Shown here: piece by piece, positions 42,103 through 49,489 of the stretch | Numbering within the stretch: position 1 is the first letter of the stretch | Layout: every line of letters begins with the position of its first letter | DNA from: CAYLHQ01 sp964628935 | GTDB taxonomy: Bacteria; Acidobacteriota; Polarisedimenticolia; Polarisedimenticolales; DASRJG01 | Assembly (NCBI GenBank): GCA_964628935.1 | Contig: CAZVOE010000009.1 | Span: 1-49,516, forward strand | Length of the DNA: 49,516 nucleotides | Direction: 5' to 3' | Program-made: the position numbers and the translations under genes | The notes under the pieces: generated by a model | The model's database searches: none | Seen by the model: only the letters and a program-made list of their open reading frames with translations | Told to the model about the DNA's origin: nothing

Positions 42103-43176
42103 ATGGCCTGGGAAAAGCGCAGCCTGTGTTCGGCCGCCCTGCTGGCGGCGCTCGCCGCACCGCCGAGCGCCGCGGAGGCGCCCGCGGCGGGGGAAGGCGC
42201 GGACGAGTGTCTCGCGTGCCACGGGGATCCCGCGTTCACGCTCGAGCTCGAGGACGGCAACTCCGTTTCGCTGCACGTCGATCCGACGGAGTTCGAGGGG
42301 TCGATTCACCACGGACTCGTCGCCTGTTCCGGGTGCCATCCCGGCACGGACGAGTTCCCGCACCCCGATTGGCCCAGGACGAACCGGTCGGACTTCCGGG
42401 CGGGGTTCCGCCAGGCCTGCAAGGACTGCCATCCGGACGAGTACGCGCGGAGTCTCGACGGCGTGCACGAGGCGCTCTTCGTGAAGGGCGAGTCCGCTGC
42501 ACCCGGATGCTCCGATTGTCACGGCGCCCACAAGGTGACGAGCCCGGCGGGCTCGCGCGCCTCGATCTCCGACACCTGCTCGGGTTGCCACTACGACGTC
42601 GCCGAGAAGTACCAGGCGAGCGTCCACGGCCAGGCGCTCTACGAGAGGGCGAGCGACGACGCGCCGGTCTGCACCGACTGCCACCGCTCGCACGACATCC
42701 CGGACCCCGAAGCGGTCTCTTGGCGCGTGCGCGAGCCCGAGATGTGCGGCAACTGCCACACCGACCCGGTACGGATGGGCAAGTACGGGCTCTCGACCGA
42801 CGTCCTCCGGACCTACCTCGCCGACTTCCACGGGACCACGGCCAAGCTGAGCGGGGCGCGGACCGGCAAGGCGGTCGACCGGGCCTCTCTCGCGGCGCTC
42901 TGCACCGACTGCCACGGCGTCCACGACATCCGCAAGGTGGACGACCCGGACTCGCCGGTCCTCAAGGCGAACCTCGCCGCGACCTGCCGCAAGTGCCATG
43001 AGGGGGCGTCGGACTCGTTCCCGTCCGCGTGGCTCTCCCACTACACGCCCTCGTGGGAGCGAGCCCCCATGGTCAAGGCGGTGGAGGTCTTCTACAAGCT
43101 CTTCATCCCGTTCATGATCGGTGGGCTGGTCTGCCAGGTCCTGCTCCACCTCTGGCGGGTCGTGGTGAACCGATGA
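42103..43176 (+). CDS. Nonaheme membrane-anchored cytochrome c
   Basis: A 357-residue multihaem cytochrome with nine CXXCH motifs (Cys at residues 36, 75, 106, 136, 159, 190, 215, 267 and 295). The N-terminus has a cleavable signal (AALLAALAAPPSAA), and the C-terminus one membrane helix (about 330-352), so the haem domain is periplasmic. The ATG follows GGAGG at eight bases. It is followed, with an ATGA overlap, by a cytochrome b, so the pair resembles a quinol-cytochrome c electron conduit as in NrfH/Cbc-type modules. Haem attachment would use System II, encoded at 33202. It begins 29 bases after the korB stop, so co-transcription is possible. Confidence 0.88.
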   Translation: MAWEKRSLCSAALLAALAAPPSAAEAPAAGEGADECLACHGDPAFTLELEDGNSVSLHVDPTEFEGSIHHGLVACSGCHPGTDEFPHPDWPRTNRSDFRAGFRQACKDCHPDEYARSLDGVHEALFVKGESAAPGCSDCHGAHKVTSPAGSRASISDTCSGCHYDVAEKYQASVHGQALYERASDDAPVCTDCHRSHDIPDPEAVSWRVREPEMCGNCHTDPVRMGKYGLSTDVLRTYLADFHGTTAKLSGARTGKAVDRASLAALCTDCHGVHDIRKVDDPDSPVLKANLAATCRKCHEGASDSFPSAWLSHYTPSWERAPMVKAVEVFYKLFIPFMIGGLVCQVLLHLWRVVVNR

Positions 43177-43925
43177 TCAAGGAAGCGACCGTCGTCCGGT
43201 TCTCGGTGAAGCAGCGGATCGAGCACTTCGCCGTGATGGTCCTCTTCACCCTTCTCGTCTTGACCGGGTTTCCCCAGAAGTGGCCGACCGCCGACTGGTC
43301 GGCGTGGGTGGCCGGGATCTTCGGCGGGATCGAGCAGGCGCGCGTGATTCACCGCTGGTGCGGCATCCTCTTCGCGATCGTCACGGGGATCCACCTCGCG
43401 AGCGCGGTTTTCCTCGTCGTCAGCAAGAAGGCGCTCCCGACGCTGATCCCGCACCGCCAGGACTTCCGCGACGCCGTGAAGACTCTCCGGTACTACATGG
43501 GCCTCGAGGACTCCCACGCGAAGTTCGACCGCTTCGACTACCGCCAGAAGTTCGAGTACTGGGGGATGGTCATGGGCGGGGCGCTCATGATCGTCACGGG
43601 GTTCATGCTCCTCTTCCCGATCTTCACCACCCGCTATCTGCCGGGCGAGTTCATCCCGGTCGCGAAAACGGCGCACAGCAACGAGGGACTGCTCGCGTTC
43701 CTCGTCGTGATCACCTGGCACGTCTTCAACGCGCACTTCTCCCCCGAGGCCTTCCCGTTCGACAAGAGCATCTTCACCGGCCGCGTCACCGTCGAGAAGA
43801 TGCTCCACGAGCACCCGCTCGAGTGGGAACGGATGCAGGCGAAGCAGGGAGCCGCGAAGAGGAAGGGCCCCGCGGCGCCGGGACCCGAGAGCCGCAAGCC
43901 GGAGGTCGCCTCCGCGGAGCGCTGA
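43173..43925 (+). CDS. Di-haem cytochrome b membrane subunit
   Basis: A 250-residue membrane protein of the cytochrome b561/FdnI type. Four hydrophobic segments lie at about 18-36, 65-85, 130-152 and 175-195. Histidines suited to haem b are in RIEHFAVMV, VIHRWCGILFAI, GIHLASA and VVITWHVFNAHF. The C-terminus is a charged tail (QGAAKRKGP). It would receive electrons from, or pass them to, the quinone pool, with the nonaheme cytochrome as partner. ATG overlaps the cytochrome c stop. Direction of electron flow cannot be read from the sequence. Confidence 0.87.
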   Translation: MIKEATVVRFSVKQRIEHFAVMVLFTLLVLTGFPQKWPTADWSAWVAGIFGGIEQARVIHRWCGILFAIVTGIHLASAVFLVVSKKALPTLIPHRQDFRDAVKTLRYYMGLEDSHAKFDRFDYRQKFEYWGMVMGGALMIVTGFMLLFPIFTTRYLPGEFIPVAKTAHSNEGLLAFLVVITWHVFNAHFSPEAFPFDKSIFTGRVTVEKMLHEHPLEWERMQAKQGAAKRKGPAAPGPESRKPEVASAER

Positions 43926-45707
43926 ATGCGGCGGATCCGCAGCCGGGTCATGTTCCTCGTGGGGCTCGGCGTTGTCGCGCCTTTCGTCGGGCTCGTGATC
44001 CTGGGCTCCCTAGCGATGAACGACCTCTCGCGGAGGCTCCTCGACGAGCGATCGGCGACGACCCGCGCTCTCGCGGCCCAGCTCGATCACGATCTCGTCG
44101 ATTCGCTCGCGGCGCTCGACGCCGCGGCCCGTGGGATCGCCGATGCGAGGTGCGGTCCGTTGGCCGCGAACGTCCCGCTCCCCGCCTCGGTGCGTCGCGG
44201 CAGCCTCGTCCGCACCGTCTTTCGTGTCGAGGACGCGCTTCCCGGGAGCGCCTGGGCCGGGCTTTCCGATCGTCCCGAGGCGGAGATCGCGCGCCGGACC
44301 GGGCGTCCGCAGTTCGTCTATGTGCAAGCCGCGGAGGATCGGGATCGATCGGTCGTCGCCCTCGTCGCCGTGCGCGACGCGACCGGGAGGCCGTGCGACC
44401 TCGTGGCGGGGATCCTAGACACCGGCGGATCCGCGTGGTCGATGCGCATCCGGTCCTGCATGAGCCCGGAGCATCCGGGGAAGAGCGTCTCCGTCGTCGA
44501 CGCGGAAGGGCACCTGCTCGCCGGCATCGAGGTGGCGGGTCTGCTCGCGGCGGAGGAGGTGAAGGCCCGCATCTCCGCGGGAACCCCCGGGATCGACCGT
44601 GTGAAGCGGGACGACGCCCCGCCGGAGATTGTCGCGGTCTCCCCGTTGCGCACCGCTCCGTGGTTCGTCGTGATCCGCGAGGGGGAGTCGGATCTGATGG
44701 GGGGATGGGGGCAGCGGGCGGGGAAGACGGCCGTCTTCGCGGCCACGGCTCTCGGCGTGGCGCTCCTCTTCGCGTGGGGGGTCGCGCGGAGCGTCACCCT
44801 CCCCATCGACCGCCTCCGCTTGGCCGCCGGGAGGATCGCCGACGGCCGGCTCGACGAGCCGGTCCCCGATCTCGGGAGCGACGAGATCGGGGAGCTCGGC
44901 CGGGCCTTCGAGGCGATGCGCCTCGCCCTCGACGAGTCGCTCCGAAAGATCCGGCGGCACGGCGAGGAGACGGAGCGGAAGGTCGAGGAAGCGACGCGCG
45001 AACTCAGGAAGCTCTACAAGGAACTCGAGGCGCGGGATCACTCGCGGCGCCAGCTCCTCCAGAAGGTGATCCGGGCGCAGGAGGACGAGCGGCGGAGGAT
45101 CGCGCGCGAGCTGCACGACGAGGCCTGCCAGACCCTCGTCGCGCTCCAGATCGCCCTCGACGGCGCGCTTGCCGTCCCGTTCCCTCCGGAGGCGGAGCCG
45201 TCCCTTCGACGGGCGCGCGACCTCGCGGCGAGGACGCTCGAAGAGGTCCACCGCCTGATGATCGACCTGCGCCCGAGCGCGCTCGACGACCTCGGCCTCG
45301 TCGCGGCGATCAAGAGCTACGCGACGAAGACGCTCGAACCGCTCGGGGTGTCGGTCCGCCACGAGTTGGAGCCGCTTCCCGACGACCTGCCGGGCGGGCT
45401 GCCGACGGCGCTCTTCCGAGCGACGCAGGAGGCGATCAACAACGTCGCACGGCACGCCAAGGCCGAGAACGTCCTCGTCCAGGCGGGGTACGAAGACGGG
45501 AAGATCCGGATCGAGGTCGAGGACGACGGGAGGGGATTCGACCCCGGGGAGTTCATGGATCCTTCCGAGCAGGGGCGCGGATTGGGTATCCTCGGGATGC
45601 GGGAGCGGATCGAGATCTTCGGCGGAACGGTCACCGTGGACTCGGCGCCCGGGAGGGGAACCCACGTGACGTTGAGCGTTCCGGTCGCGGCGTCGGGGGC
45701 GGCATGA
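43926..45707 (+). CDS. NarX/DegS-type sensor histidine kinase
   Basis: A 593-residue membrane kinase. A first membrane segment at about 8-30 and a second at about 268-288 enclose a periplasmic sensor of about 230 residues, with Cys76, Cys159 and Cys179 as its only cysteines. A HAMP domain follows (ARSVTLPIDRLRLAAGRIA), a coiled coil, the HisKA_3 box with His397 (RIARELHDEACQTL) and an HATPase domain (FRATQEAINNVARHAKAE, EDDGRGFD, GLGILGMRERIEIFGGTV). It starts at the base after the cytochrome b stop and its stop overlaps the regulator ATG. The sensor may track the quinone or electron-acceptor state, by position only. Confidence 0.9.
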   Translation: MRRIRSRVMFLVGLGVVAPFVGLVILGSLAMNDLSRRLLDERSATTRALAAQLDHDLVDSLAALDAAARGIADARCGPLAANVPLPASVRRGSLVRTVFRVEDALPGSAWAGLSDRPEAEIARRTGRPQFVYVQAAEDRDRSVVALVAVRDATGRPCDLVAGILDTGGSAWSMRIRSCMSPEHPGKSVSVVDAEGHLLAGIEVAGLLAAEEVKARISAGTPGIDRVKRDDAPPEIVAVSPLRTAPWFVVIREGESDLMGGWGQRAGKTAVFAATALGVALLFAWGVARSVTLPIDRLRLAAGRIADGRLDEPVPDLGSDEIGELGRAFEAMRLALDESLRKIRRHGEETERKVEEATRELRKLYKELEARDHSRRQLLQKVIRAQEDERRRIARELHDEACQTLVALQIALDGALAVPFPPEAEPSLRRARDLAARTLEEVHRLMIDLRPSALDDLGLVAAIKSYATKTLEPLGVSVRHELEPLPDDLPGGLPTALFRATQEAINNVARHAKAENVLVQAGYEDGKIRIEVEDDGRGFDPGEFMDPSEQGRGLGILGMRERIEIFGGTVTVDSAPGRGTHVTLSVPVAASGAA

Positions 45708-46363
45708 CGGACGGGAAGATCCGCGTCCTGATCGCCGACGACCACGCGATCCTGCGGGACGGGATCCGCGCGCTCCTCGCCCCGCACGCCGACCTCGAGG
45801 TCGTCGGGGAAGCGGAGGACGGCCTTCAGGCGATCGAGGCCTGCAGGAGGCTCGACCCCGACGTTCTCCTCCTCGACGTGTCGATGCCGGGGCTCGGAGG
45901 GGTCGAGGCGGCGATCGAGATCCGGAAGGAGAACGACCGGGTCAAGATCCTGGTCCTGAGCCAATACGACGACCGCGAGTACGTCGCGCGATTCCTCAAG
46001 ATCGGCGTGTCGGGGTACGTCCTGAAGAAGGCGGCCGGCGCCGACCTCGCGAACGCGATCCGCGCGGCGTGGAAGGGGGGGCTCGTCCTCGACCCGGAGG
46101 TCGCGCGGGACGCCTTCGGTGCCGCCTCGCGCGCGCCGGGAACGGGGGAGGGGGTCGACCCGTACGAGTCGCTCACCGACCGCGAGAAGCAGGTGCTCAA
46201 GCTCGTCGCCGAGGGGAAGGCGAACAAGGAGATCGCGGACGACCTCGGGATCAGCGTCAAGACGGCGATGACCCACCGCCAGCACATGATGGAGAAGCTC
46301 GGGCTCCACGGGAAGACCGACGTCGTCAAGTACGCCGTGAAGCGGGGGATCGTGAAGATCTAG
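45704..46363 (+). CDS. NarL/LuxR-family response regulator
   Basis: A 219-residue regulator: receiver with Asp10-Asp13 (IADDHAI), phospho-acceptor Asp58 (LLLDVSMPG) and Lys108 (YVLKKAAG), then a LuxR-type helix-turn-helix (SLTDREKQVLKLVAEGKANK to TVKTAMTHRQHMMEKLGL-like). It is the partner of the kinase encoded just upstream (ATGA overlap) and ends the electron-transfer operon. No binding site could be assigned; the cytochrome operon itself is the natural candidate target. Confidence 0.92.
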   Translation: MTDGKIRVLIADDHAILRDGIRALLAPHADLEVVGEAEDGLQAIEACRRLDPDVLLLDVSMPGLGGVEAAIEIRKENDRVKILVLSQYDDREYVARFLKIGVSGYVLKKAAGADLANAIRAAWKGGLVLDPEVARDAFGAASRAPGTGEGVDPYESLTDREKQVLKLVAEGKANKEIADDLGISVKTAMTHRQHMMEKLGLHGKTDVVKYAVKRGIVKI

Positions 46364-46490
46364 GGGCGGTGGCGCGGGCCGACGGCGTGAAAGCCAGGAA
46401 GGCGACGACGGCGACGAGCGGGGGATGATGTCGTTGTCTCATGGGATGTGCTCCGCGAACCTCCGGATGCGTCGGCATCCCGCGGGCTAC

Positions 46491-46590
46491 GCCGAACGCA
46501 CGGCTAACCCGGGGCGGGACCGGCGCGGCCGTTGCGTCGTTTGCAACGGACGTGACGGGACCGAACGTCGGGTTCAGCCGGTTGTTCGGC
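46491..46590. repeat. attC-like integron recombination site (first)
   Basis: A 100-base imperfect palindrome. Outer arms GCCGAAC (46491-46497) and GTTCGGC (46584-46590) are exact complements. Inner arms CGGCTAACCC (46501-46510) and GGGTTCAGCCG (46570-46580) pair with one extrahelical base at 46575, and CCGTTGC/GCAACGG (46529-46549) form a central hairpin. Outer arms follow the RYYYAAC/GTTRRRY core except at one position. The region 46364-46646 has no gene. Confidence 0.5.
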
Positions 46591-46623
46591 GGCAGGCCTC
46601 GGTCGGCCGCACTGACGTCTTGG

Positions 46624-46633
46624 CGTCATGACG
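46624..46633. promoter_or_regulatory. Palindromic operator candidate of the toxin-antitoxin pair
   Basis: CGTCATGACG is a perfect 10-bp palindrome 13 bases before the antitoxin ATG, the usual place for antitoxin autoregulation. Confidence 0.4.
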
Positions 46634-46646
46634 TTATCCTGCCCGC

Positions 46647-47006
46647 ATGGGAACCGCGAAACGCGCCACAGTCTACCTTGACCCCGACCGTCATCGAGCG
46701 CTGCGGGTGAAGGCCGCCGTTGCCGAGAAGTCCATCTCGGACCTCGTGAATGATGCGGTTCGTCAGAACCTCGCAGAGGACGCCGAAGACCTGGCTGCCT
46801 ACCGAGCACGAGTGAAGGAGCCCAGCCTCGACCTCGAGAAGGTCCTGAAGGACCTGCGGCGCCGTGGCAAGCTATGGGCTGCGGATCAAGCCATCTGCCG
46901 TCAAGGAACTCGACGTTGTTCCGCGAGAATACCGGCGTCGCCTCGCCACGAGAATGCGTCAGCTGGCAGCTCAGCCGCGTCCGCCCGGCGCCGAGAAGCT
47001 CAGTAG
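46647..47006 (+). CDS. Ribbon-helix-helix (CopG-like) antitoxin, apparently stop-lost
   Basis: A 119-residue frame whose first 76 residues form a typical antitoxin: a DNA-binding ribbon-helix-helix (KRATVYLDPDRHRALRVKAA, SISDLVNDAVRQNL) and a toxin-wrapping tail (AEDAEDLAAY to DLRRRGKL). Most relatives end at about the GKL. Here the next codon is TGG (46875-46877), and the frame continues 43 codons through the toxin gene with a low-quality, Arg/Ser-rich composition. A change from TGA to TGG would explain this. The extra tail may impair the protein; it is otherwise a normal antitoxin. The toxin GTG at 46864 lies inside it. Confidence 0.75.
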   Translation: MGTAKRATVYLDPDRHRALRVKAAVAEKSISDLVNDAVRQNLAEDAEDLAAYRARVKEPSLDLEKVLKDLRRRGKLWAADQAICRQGTRRCSARIPASPRHENASAGSSAASARRREAQ

Positions 47007-47121
47007 TCACGACCTCTACCGCGTGCGCCAGGGCAACGATCGGATTCTCCACGAGATCATCGATCACGATCTCACGGTTCTGGTCATCAAGATCGGTCAT
47101 CGTCGCGAGGTCTACCGCTGA
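46864..47121 (+). CDS. RelE/ParE-family toxin
   Basis: An 85-residue toxin of the RelE/ParE superfamily: N-terminal strand ASYGLRIKPSAVKEL, then DVVPREYRRRLATRMRQLA, the strand DLYRVRQGNDRILHEI and the C-terminal VLVIKIGHRREVYR, the strongest signature. Family members cleave mRNA (RelE) or poison gyrase (ParE). It overlaps the antitoxin frame from 46864. Nine bases after its stop, GCCGAAC (47130-47136) repeats the left arm of the attC-like site at 46491, so the pair may be an integron cassette. Confidence 0.85.
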   Translation: MASYGLRIKPSAVKELDVVPREYRRRLATRMRQLAAQPRPPGAEKLSSHDLYRVRQGNDRILHEIIDHDLTVLVIKIGHRREVYR

Positions 47122-47153
47122 TTCTGACCGCCGAACGGCAATTATAAGGAACC

Positions 47154-47531
47154 GTGTTTGTGTGTAACGACCAAGAACGATCCGTAGAAGTGGATCAGAA
47201 GGACATTCCGAATCTCCCAAAAACTTCCTCAGACTACGGCGCCCCGCGTGTCGCCAAGGATCTCCGGATGAAGAACGTGAACGTCTCTCCGTCCGAGGGC
47301 CGCGGCGCTGGTCGCACGACCTGGTACGTTGAGGTCGAGGAGATCCAGCGCGACCTCGATCGCTTCCTGGCCTACTACGACGTCGAGGGAACCCATCAGG
47401 GCTACCGTCTCGAGGGGCGAACGCCGGTGCAGGCGCTTTGCGAGGCGCTCGGCCTCGACGCGCCCCCGGCTTTTCCACAGGTCGGCACCGGATCCGACCC
47501 GATCAACGGAAAGGAGGAAGAGGCCGCGTAG
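47154..47531 (+). pseudogene. IS481-like transposase remnant with internal deletion
   Basis: A 125-residue frame joins two separate parts of an IS481-family transposase: the N-terminal SDYGAPRVAKDLRMKNVNVS region and the C-terminal VEEIQRDLDRFLAYYDVEGT, HQGYRLEGRTPVQAL region. The DDE catalytic core between them is missing. The join is at about residue 50. About 20 bases after its stop is ACTTGTACA (47571-47579), like IS481 terminal repeats. The element is inactive, and it seems to interrupt the possible attC half site at 47130. Confidence 0.65.
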
Positions 47532-47572
47532 GAAAAGAACCCGGAAGAACCGGTGTCTGAGAGATACTCAAC

Positions 47573-47692
47573 TTGTACATCCGTCGCGCATCCGCGGCCC
47601 TCGCCGACGGCGCCCGGCTCGTCACCGTCCCTTCGGACGCCGACGCCGCCCGCACGTTTCGCGATTCGGTCCAGCGCACGCTTTCGGTCTGA
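47573..47692 (+). pseudogene. Possible coding remnant of 39 codons
   Basis: A short open stretch ends at TGA 47690-47692 and reads as IRRASAALADGARLVTVPSD in part, a composition unlike random out-of-frame sequence. It has no start codon with a ribosome binding site and no recognised family. It may be the tail of a gene cut off by the IS481-like element. Confidence 0.2.
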
Positions 47693-47700
47693 GGGGTCGA

Positions 47701-47750
47701 GTCTTCACGGAACGTCGATCCGGGAATCCGTATCGGCGTTCGGTGAAGAC
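47701..47750. repeat. Imperfect palindrome, two copies of a GTCTTCACCGAA word
   Basis: GTCTTCACGGAACG (47701-47714) and CGTTCGGTGAAGAC (47737-47750) are inverted copies matching at 13 of 14 positions around a short GC-rich centre. A third copy of the word lies at 48478-48489, after the lipoprotein gene, in the orientation of the first. Confidence 0.5.
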
Positions 47751-47807
47751 TTGACCGCTCGGCGTCCTGGGCGTCATGATCCGCTCACCCCCCTTGGGAG
47801 CCGTGCG

Positions 47808-48470
47808 ATGAACCAGCGGGCGAACTTCTGGCCGACGGTACTTCTCGTTCTGTGCGCCTGCAGCCGCTCCGAGGCACCGGCTCCGACGGCCGAGGCCCCG
47901 CCCCCCATGCCGGCCACGGATTCCAACTCAGCACTGGAGGCCCCGATGCAGCCCGAGACCCCGGCGGTCGTGGTGGTGAACGGCCGAACCCTAGACGAAG
48001 CGCAACTGGCCGCGCTCGAGCAGATCTACGGGAAACGCCCTGCGCCCGGGCGCTGGTGGTACGACGGCGGTAGCGGCATGTTCGGAGCCGAGGGACAGGG
48101 TGCCGCCGGTTTCATGTACCCGGGTCACGATCTCGGCCCGCTCGCCGCCGACGCCTCGCACGGGAACACCGGCGTGTTCATCAACGGTCGTCAGCTGGTC
48201 GTCGCGGAGGTCCAATACCTCTCGTTCATCGTCGGAGGCCCGGTGATGCCGGGCCGCTACTGGCTCGACGGCCAGATGAACTGGGGCTACGAGGGGAACC
48301 CCTACGCCGCCGGGAACCTCCGCCAACTCGCGGCGGCCCGCGGGCCGGGTGGCGGAGGCGACAACAATTGGAGCGGACTCGTCGGTTCCGGGAACTGGGA
48401 CCAGGGCGGTGCCCGCGGGTACGTCTCAATCCCCGGCGTCGGCCCGATCGGTTCGTACGGGGTCGACTGA
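47808..48470 (+). CDS. Putative lipoprotein with repeated PGRxWxDG motif
   Basis: A 220-residue exported protein. The N-terminus MNQRANFWPTVLLVLCAC has a lipobox (LCAC), then a Pro/Ala-rich linker. The body has two related repeats, PGRWWYDGGSGMFGAEGQG and PGRYWLDGQMNWGYEGNP, with GNTGVFINGRQLV between them and a Gly/Asn-rich end. The family is not recognised. It stands alone, with an inverted 12-bp repeat on each side (47739-47750 and 48478-48489), and remnants of two different insertion sequences flank it. It may be a cargo gene of a mobile segment. GGGAGCC precedes the ATG; the site is weak. Confidence 0.6.
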   Translation: MNQRANFWPTVLLVLCACSRSEAPAPTAEAPPPMPATDSNSALEAPMQPETPAVVVVNGRTLDEAQLAALEQIYGKRPAPGRWWYDGGSGMFGAEGQGAAGFMYPGHDLGPLAADASHGNTGVFINGRQLVVAEVQYLSFIVGGPVMPGRYWLDGQMNWGYEGNPYAAGNLRQLAAARGPGGGGDNNWSGLVGSGNWDQGGARGYVSIPGVGPIGSYGVD

Positions 48471-48477
48471 GGGGGCA

Positions 48478-48489
48478 GTCTTCACCGAA
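48478..48489. repeat. Third copy of the GTCTTCACCGAA word
   Basis: GTCTTCACCGAA is the exact inverted match of TTCGGTGAAGAC at 47739-47750, so the two enclose the lipoprotein gene. It begins 7 bases after that gene's stop and is also the truncated end of the IS3 remnant. Confidence 0.5.
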
Positions 48490-48840
48490 GGTCGATCCGC
48501 CTCCTCGCCTTCGCGATCTCCTCCGCCAGATCTCACCATCACTTCGGTCGGCGGTCGAGCCTCGCCTGCGCGAAATACGCTGCCGCTCCTCCGTCGTCAG
48601 ACCCGGTCGGCGACCCACGTCCCGCTCTACCTGGCGGACCCAATTCCGAAGGGTCTCCGACGTGCAGCCGATCTTCGAGGCGATCGATCCGATCGCTGCC
48701 GACTGGGAGGGATGCTCCTCCTGGTTCTCCAGCACCAACCGGATCGCCCGCTCCCGAACCTCAGGTGAGAATCTGCTGGTTCTTCCCATGACCCCATCCT
48801 CTCGAGGAATCGGGTCTCCGGAAGAGCCGGGGCGGTTCAG
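48480..48840 (-). mobile_element. IS3-family element remnant (left end and truncated orfA)
   Basis: On the minus strand, TGAACCGCCCCGG (48840-48828) resembles the terminal repeat of IS3-family elements. OrfA starts 50 bases further at ATG 48790: MGRTSRFSPEVRERAIRLVL, with the helix-turn-helix IGSIASKIGCTSETLRNWVR and GLTTEERQRI, typical of IS3 OrfA. After about 80 residues it loses the family pattern, implying a frameshift, and no OrfB follows. Confidence 0.65.
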
Positions 48841-48987
48841 GAAACCTCCGTCGCAACACGCTGGCGCGAAAGGCACACGGTGCCCTCCTTTCGCTCACCA
48901 CGAAAGCGGCTTCGCTCGAAGTAACGGGTTTCGTCTCGAAGTGGCGACCACGAACGGGTCGCACAGGCCCCGCCGTCCGGCGGTTTG

Positions 48988-49057
48988 GTTCAACGCTCGG
49001 ATTTAGCCGCGTTGCGGGGCGCAGCGGAGCAACGTCGGCTGCAACCCGTTGTTAGAC
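48988..49057. repeat. attC-like integron recombination site (second)
   Basis: A 70-base site. GTTCAAC (48988-48994) matches RYYYAAC and GTTAGAC (49051-49057) matches GTTRRRY. Inside, AGCCG (49005-49009) pairs with CGGCT (49036-49040), and GTTGC (49011-49015) with GCAAC (49029-49033) to form the variable terminal stem. Arms are joined by mismatched spacers, as expected of a folded attC. Confidence 0.6.
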
Positions 49058-49081
49058 TCCCTGTCTCCTTCTCGGCGGACG

Positions 49082-49489
49082 TCACGCACCGGCTCCTGCG
49101 CCCGCTCGCAGGACGGCGCCGATGTACGTGTCTTTGTCCTCATCCTGGAACACGATGTGCCGCTTGGCCATTTCCTCCTTCTCGATGCCCCATTGCTTCC
49201 GCATCACGTGCGAAGGCGTGTTCGAGACGATGAAAGAATCGAGCTCGACGGCCGGATCGCCGAGTCGCCGCTCGATCTCCTTGACGGTCTCGTGGAATCC
49301 GAGCTTGGGATCTTGCAAACCTACGTTGCGGATGCCCTTCGGGTCCACGAACGCGACACGCTGGCGCGCAGCCGTAAGCTGCCAGACGATGAAGTCCGGG
49401 TGGAAGTTGCCCGCCTCGAAGAAGCCAATGCCGCGGCCCTTACTCAGGTTGCGCAGAAGGTACTGACCCGCCCCCGGTTGTCGTACCAC
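49082..49489 (-). pseudogene. C-terminal fragment of a restriction/helicase (type III Res-like) protein
   Basis: A 135-residue piece reading GQYLLRNLSKGRGIGFFEAG, then NFHPDFIVWQL and RVAFVDPKG, which resembles the nuclease-like C-terminus of DEAD/DEAH helicase-restriction proteins. Upstream the coding signal continues in another frame (SEWYDNRG), separated by a C5 run at 49471-49475, and that frame meets a stop at 49498-49500. So the gene is frameshifted and interrupted, unless sequencing errors are to blame. It runs toward the window edge, and the helicase part is not visible. Confidence 0.5.

Noticed and set aside
46425..46631. Small coding frames over the region 46425-46710
   Set aside because: They lie across the attC-like palindrome, lack ribosome binding sites and have no family features.
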